From Leptospiraceae bacterium (GTDB lineage Bacteria; Spirochaetota; Leptospiria; Leptospirales; Leptospiraceae), in assembly GCA_024233835.1 (NCBI GenBank), contig JACKPC010000002.1, forward strand, positions 767,001 through 831,000: a DNA stretch of 64,000 bases, in the 5' to 3' direction. This document shows, one piece after another, positions 63,081 through 64,000 of this stretch (position 1 is the stretch's first letter; each line of letters starts with the position of its first letter). Both the position numbers and the translations under genes were made by a program. Under the pieces are notes generated by a model. That model was not told the origin of the DNA and ran no database searches. It was given only the letters and a program-made list of their open reading frames with translations.

Positions 63081-64000
63081 CTACTCTTTCTGCAAATATC
63101 TTCCTCTTCCCTGCTCTTCTTTTGGGGAATGCTTTTTAAGTTCCTTCTTTTCGAGACAGATTTGTAGAAAAGCTTTTGAGATAGAATCTTCCGGATTTTG
63201 TTGGATTATTTTTTCAAAAAGGTGAATCGCTTCAGAAAAGTTTTCTTCTTTATAGAGCTGAAGAGCCTTATCAAAATTGTTTTTAGTTTGTAAGAATAAT
63301 GTAAATATATCCTCTTCATAGCAATCTAATATTTCGGCTATCTTAACCGGCTTTTCCTTGCCTTTTACTTTTACCTCATCCAAAAAACGATAATGAAAGT
63401 TTTGAGGTTCTTTTAGTTTTTGTATCACCGCTTCACTTACAAGAATTTTAGTTCCATAAATTTTTGTAAGTCCTTCGAGTCGGGATGCAAGATTCACCGC
63501 ATCAGAAATGACCGTCCCTTCCATTCTTTGGTTCTCACCAATAGTCCCTAACATGAGAGCACCAATGTGAATTCCAATTCCAACTTTGACTTCTGCATAT
63601 CCCGAATTACTTCTATGCTGATTGTAGTGAACCAGTTCTTTTTGAATTTCAATAGCAGATTGAATTGCGTCATCTACGGAACGAGGAAATAGGGCCATAA
63701 TTGCATCACCTATATACTTATCAATAAATCCGTGTTGATTTCGAATAATAGGACCCACTCGCTTTAAATAAGAGTTCAGGAAATTAAAGTTCTCTTCTGG
63801 AGTCATATTTTCTGATAAATTGGTGAATTGGCGGATATCCGAAAATAGAATACTCATATCTTTTAGAACTTGATCTCCGAGACTGACGTGGAGAATACTT
63901 TCTTTTCCGAGTAAATTTAAAAATTCGAGGGGCACAAAGCGGCTATAGGCTTGCAGGTAGGCTTCTTTAATACGAGCCGTTTCTTCCATTGCTTCCAGGC
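63081..64000 (-). CDS. Class III adenylate/guanylate cyclase, 3' part only
   Basis: The reading frame stays open past the window edge at 64000, so this is the C-terminal portion of a larger protein. A class III catalytic domain is present: 'SILFSDIRQFTNLSENMTPEE', 'YIGDAIMALFPRSVDDA', 'GIGIHIGALMLGTIGENQRMEGTVISDAVNLASRLEGL' and 'VKVKGKEKPVKIAEIL'. A TPR-like pair follows ('FDKALQLYKEENFSEAIHLFEKIIQQNP'). Upstream part probably holds a sensor such as 7TMR-DISM, as in similar leptospiral cyclases. Related to the other cyclase in the window. Confidence 0.88.
   Translation of the reverse strand, partial: LEAMEETARIKEAYLQAYSRFVPLEFLNLLGKESILHVSLGDQVLKDMSILFSDIRQFTNLSENMTPEENFNFLNSYLKRVGPIIRNQHGFIDKYIGDAIMALFPRSVDDAIQSAIEIQKELVHYNQHRSNSGYAEVKVGIGIHIGALMLGTIGENQRMEGTVISDAVNLASRLEGLTKIYGTKILVSEAVIQKLKEPQNFHYRFLDEVKVKGKEKPVKIAEILDCYEEDIFTLFLQTKNNFDKALQLYKEENFSEAIHLFEKIIQQNPEDSISKAFLQICLEKKELKKHSPKEEQGRGRYLQKE

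Overview
The window is chromosomal DNA of a low-GC, Gram-negative, spirochete-like bacterium. The closest gene-content match I recognise is the Leptospiraceae (Leptospira or Leptonema type). Supporting signs are lipid A genes (lpxI-lpxB), many exported lipoproteins with loose spirochetal lipoboxes, DUF1566-type exported proteins, FecR/Fn3-like surface proteins, several class III adenylate cyclases, a SpoIIE-type phosphatase and an outer-membrane FadL protein. The organism assignment is inferred from gene content, not from a marker gene.

Layout. 1-3032: the 5' end of an AAA-ATPase-like/PD-(D/E)XK gene, then hisC and leuA in a tight minus-strand pair. 3140-7092: an accessory islet with a leucine-rich protein, an HNH nuclease plus a large AAA ATPase (PtuB/PtuA-like, Septu-type defence candidate) and a DUF6892-like protein. 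A perfect 28-bp direct repeat brackets the nuclease/ATPase pair and overlaps the ends of both neighbouring genes. 7239-11129: VOC-family protein, a membrane-anchored unknown, a cysteine desulfurase-like enzyme and a small exported coiled-coil protein. 11133-11214: tRNA-Leu(UAG). 11263-20359: RlpA/SPOR protein, PAS-GGDEF enzyme, vWA lipoprotein, DUF432 + MscS pair, FadL-like porin, thiol peroxidase. 20598-30008: one 3136-residue lipoprotein made of repeated Ig-like, Calx-beta and propeller-like modules, ending in a strong terminator. 30212-32008: a second accessory patch with a URI-nuclease-like small protein, an AF2212-like/DUF4240 fusion, a truncated exported protein and a gene-free stretch. 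32009-35878: a five-gene operon (DUF1566 protein, ispD, haem-binding protein, ABC ATPase, ABC permease). 35942-38701: Lys-rich exported protein, M20 amidohydrolase, CrcB, two small proteins. 38857-42158: CDF transporter, FmdB-like protein, lpxI, lpxB. 42130-47468: UvrD-type helicase, TPR lipoprotein, AsmA-like protein and a small lipoprotein. 47727-49649: acyl-CoA synthetase. 49808-55903: cyclase/FecR/Fn3-like operon. 55960-63989: TolC protein, SpoIIE phosphatase, M48 lipoprotein, a transposase/nuclease remnant, PstS-like protein, porin, and a class III cyclase cut by the window edge.

How genes work together. The core functions visible are branched-chain and histidine amino acid synthesis, isoprenoid synthesis (ispD), lipid A synthesis (lpxI/lpxB), envelope biogenesis, and cyclic-nucleotide and cyclic-di-GMP signalling (three nucleotide cyclases plus one PP2C phosphatase). 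The two most interesting parts are the repeat-bracketed HNH/ATPase cassette (about 3.86-6.68 kb) and the toxin/immunity-like pair at 30.2-31.1 kb. Both are predictions from motifs and context only. No CRISPR array, complete insertion sequence, reverse transcriptase or rRNA was seen.
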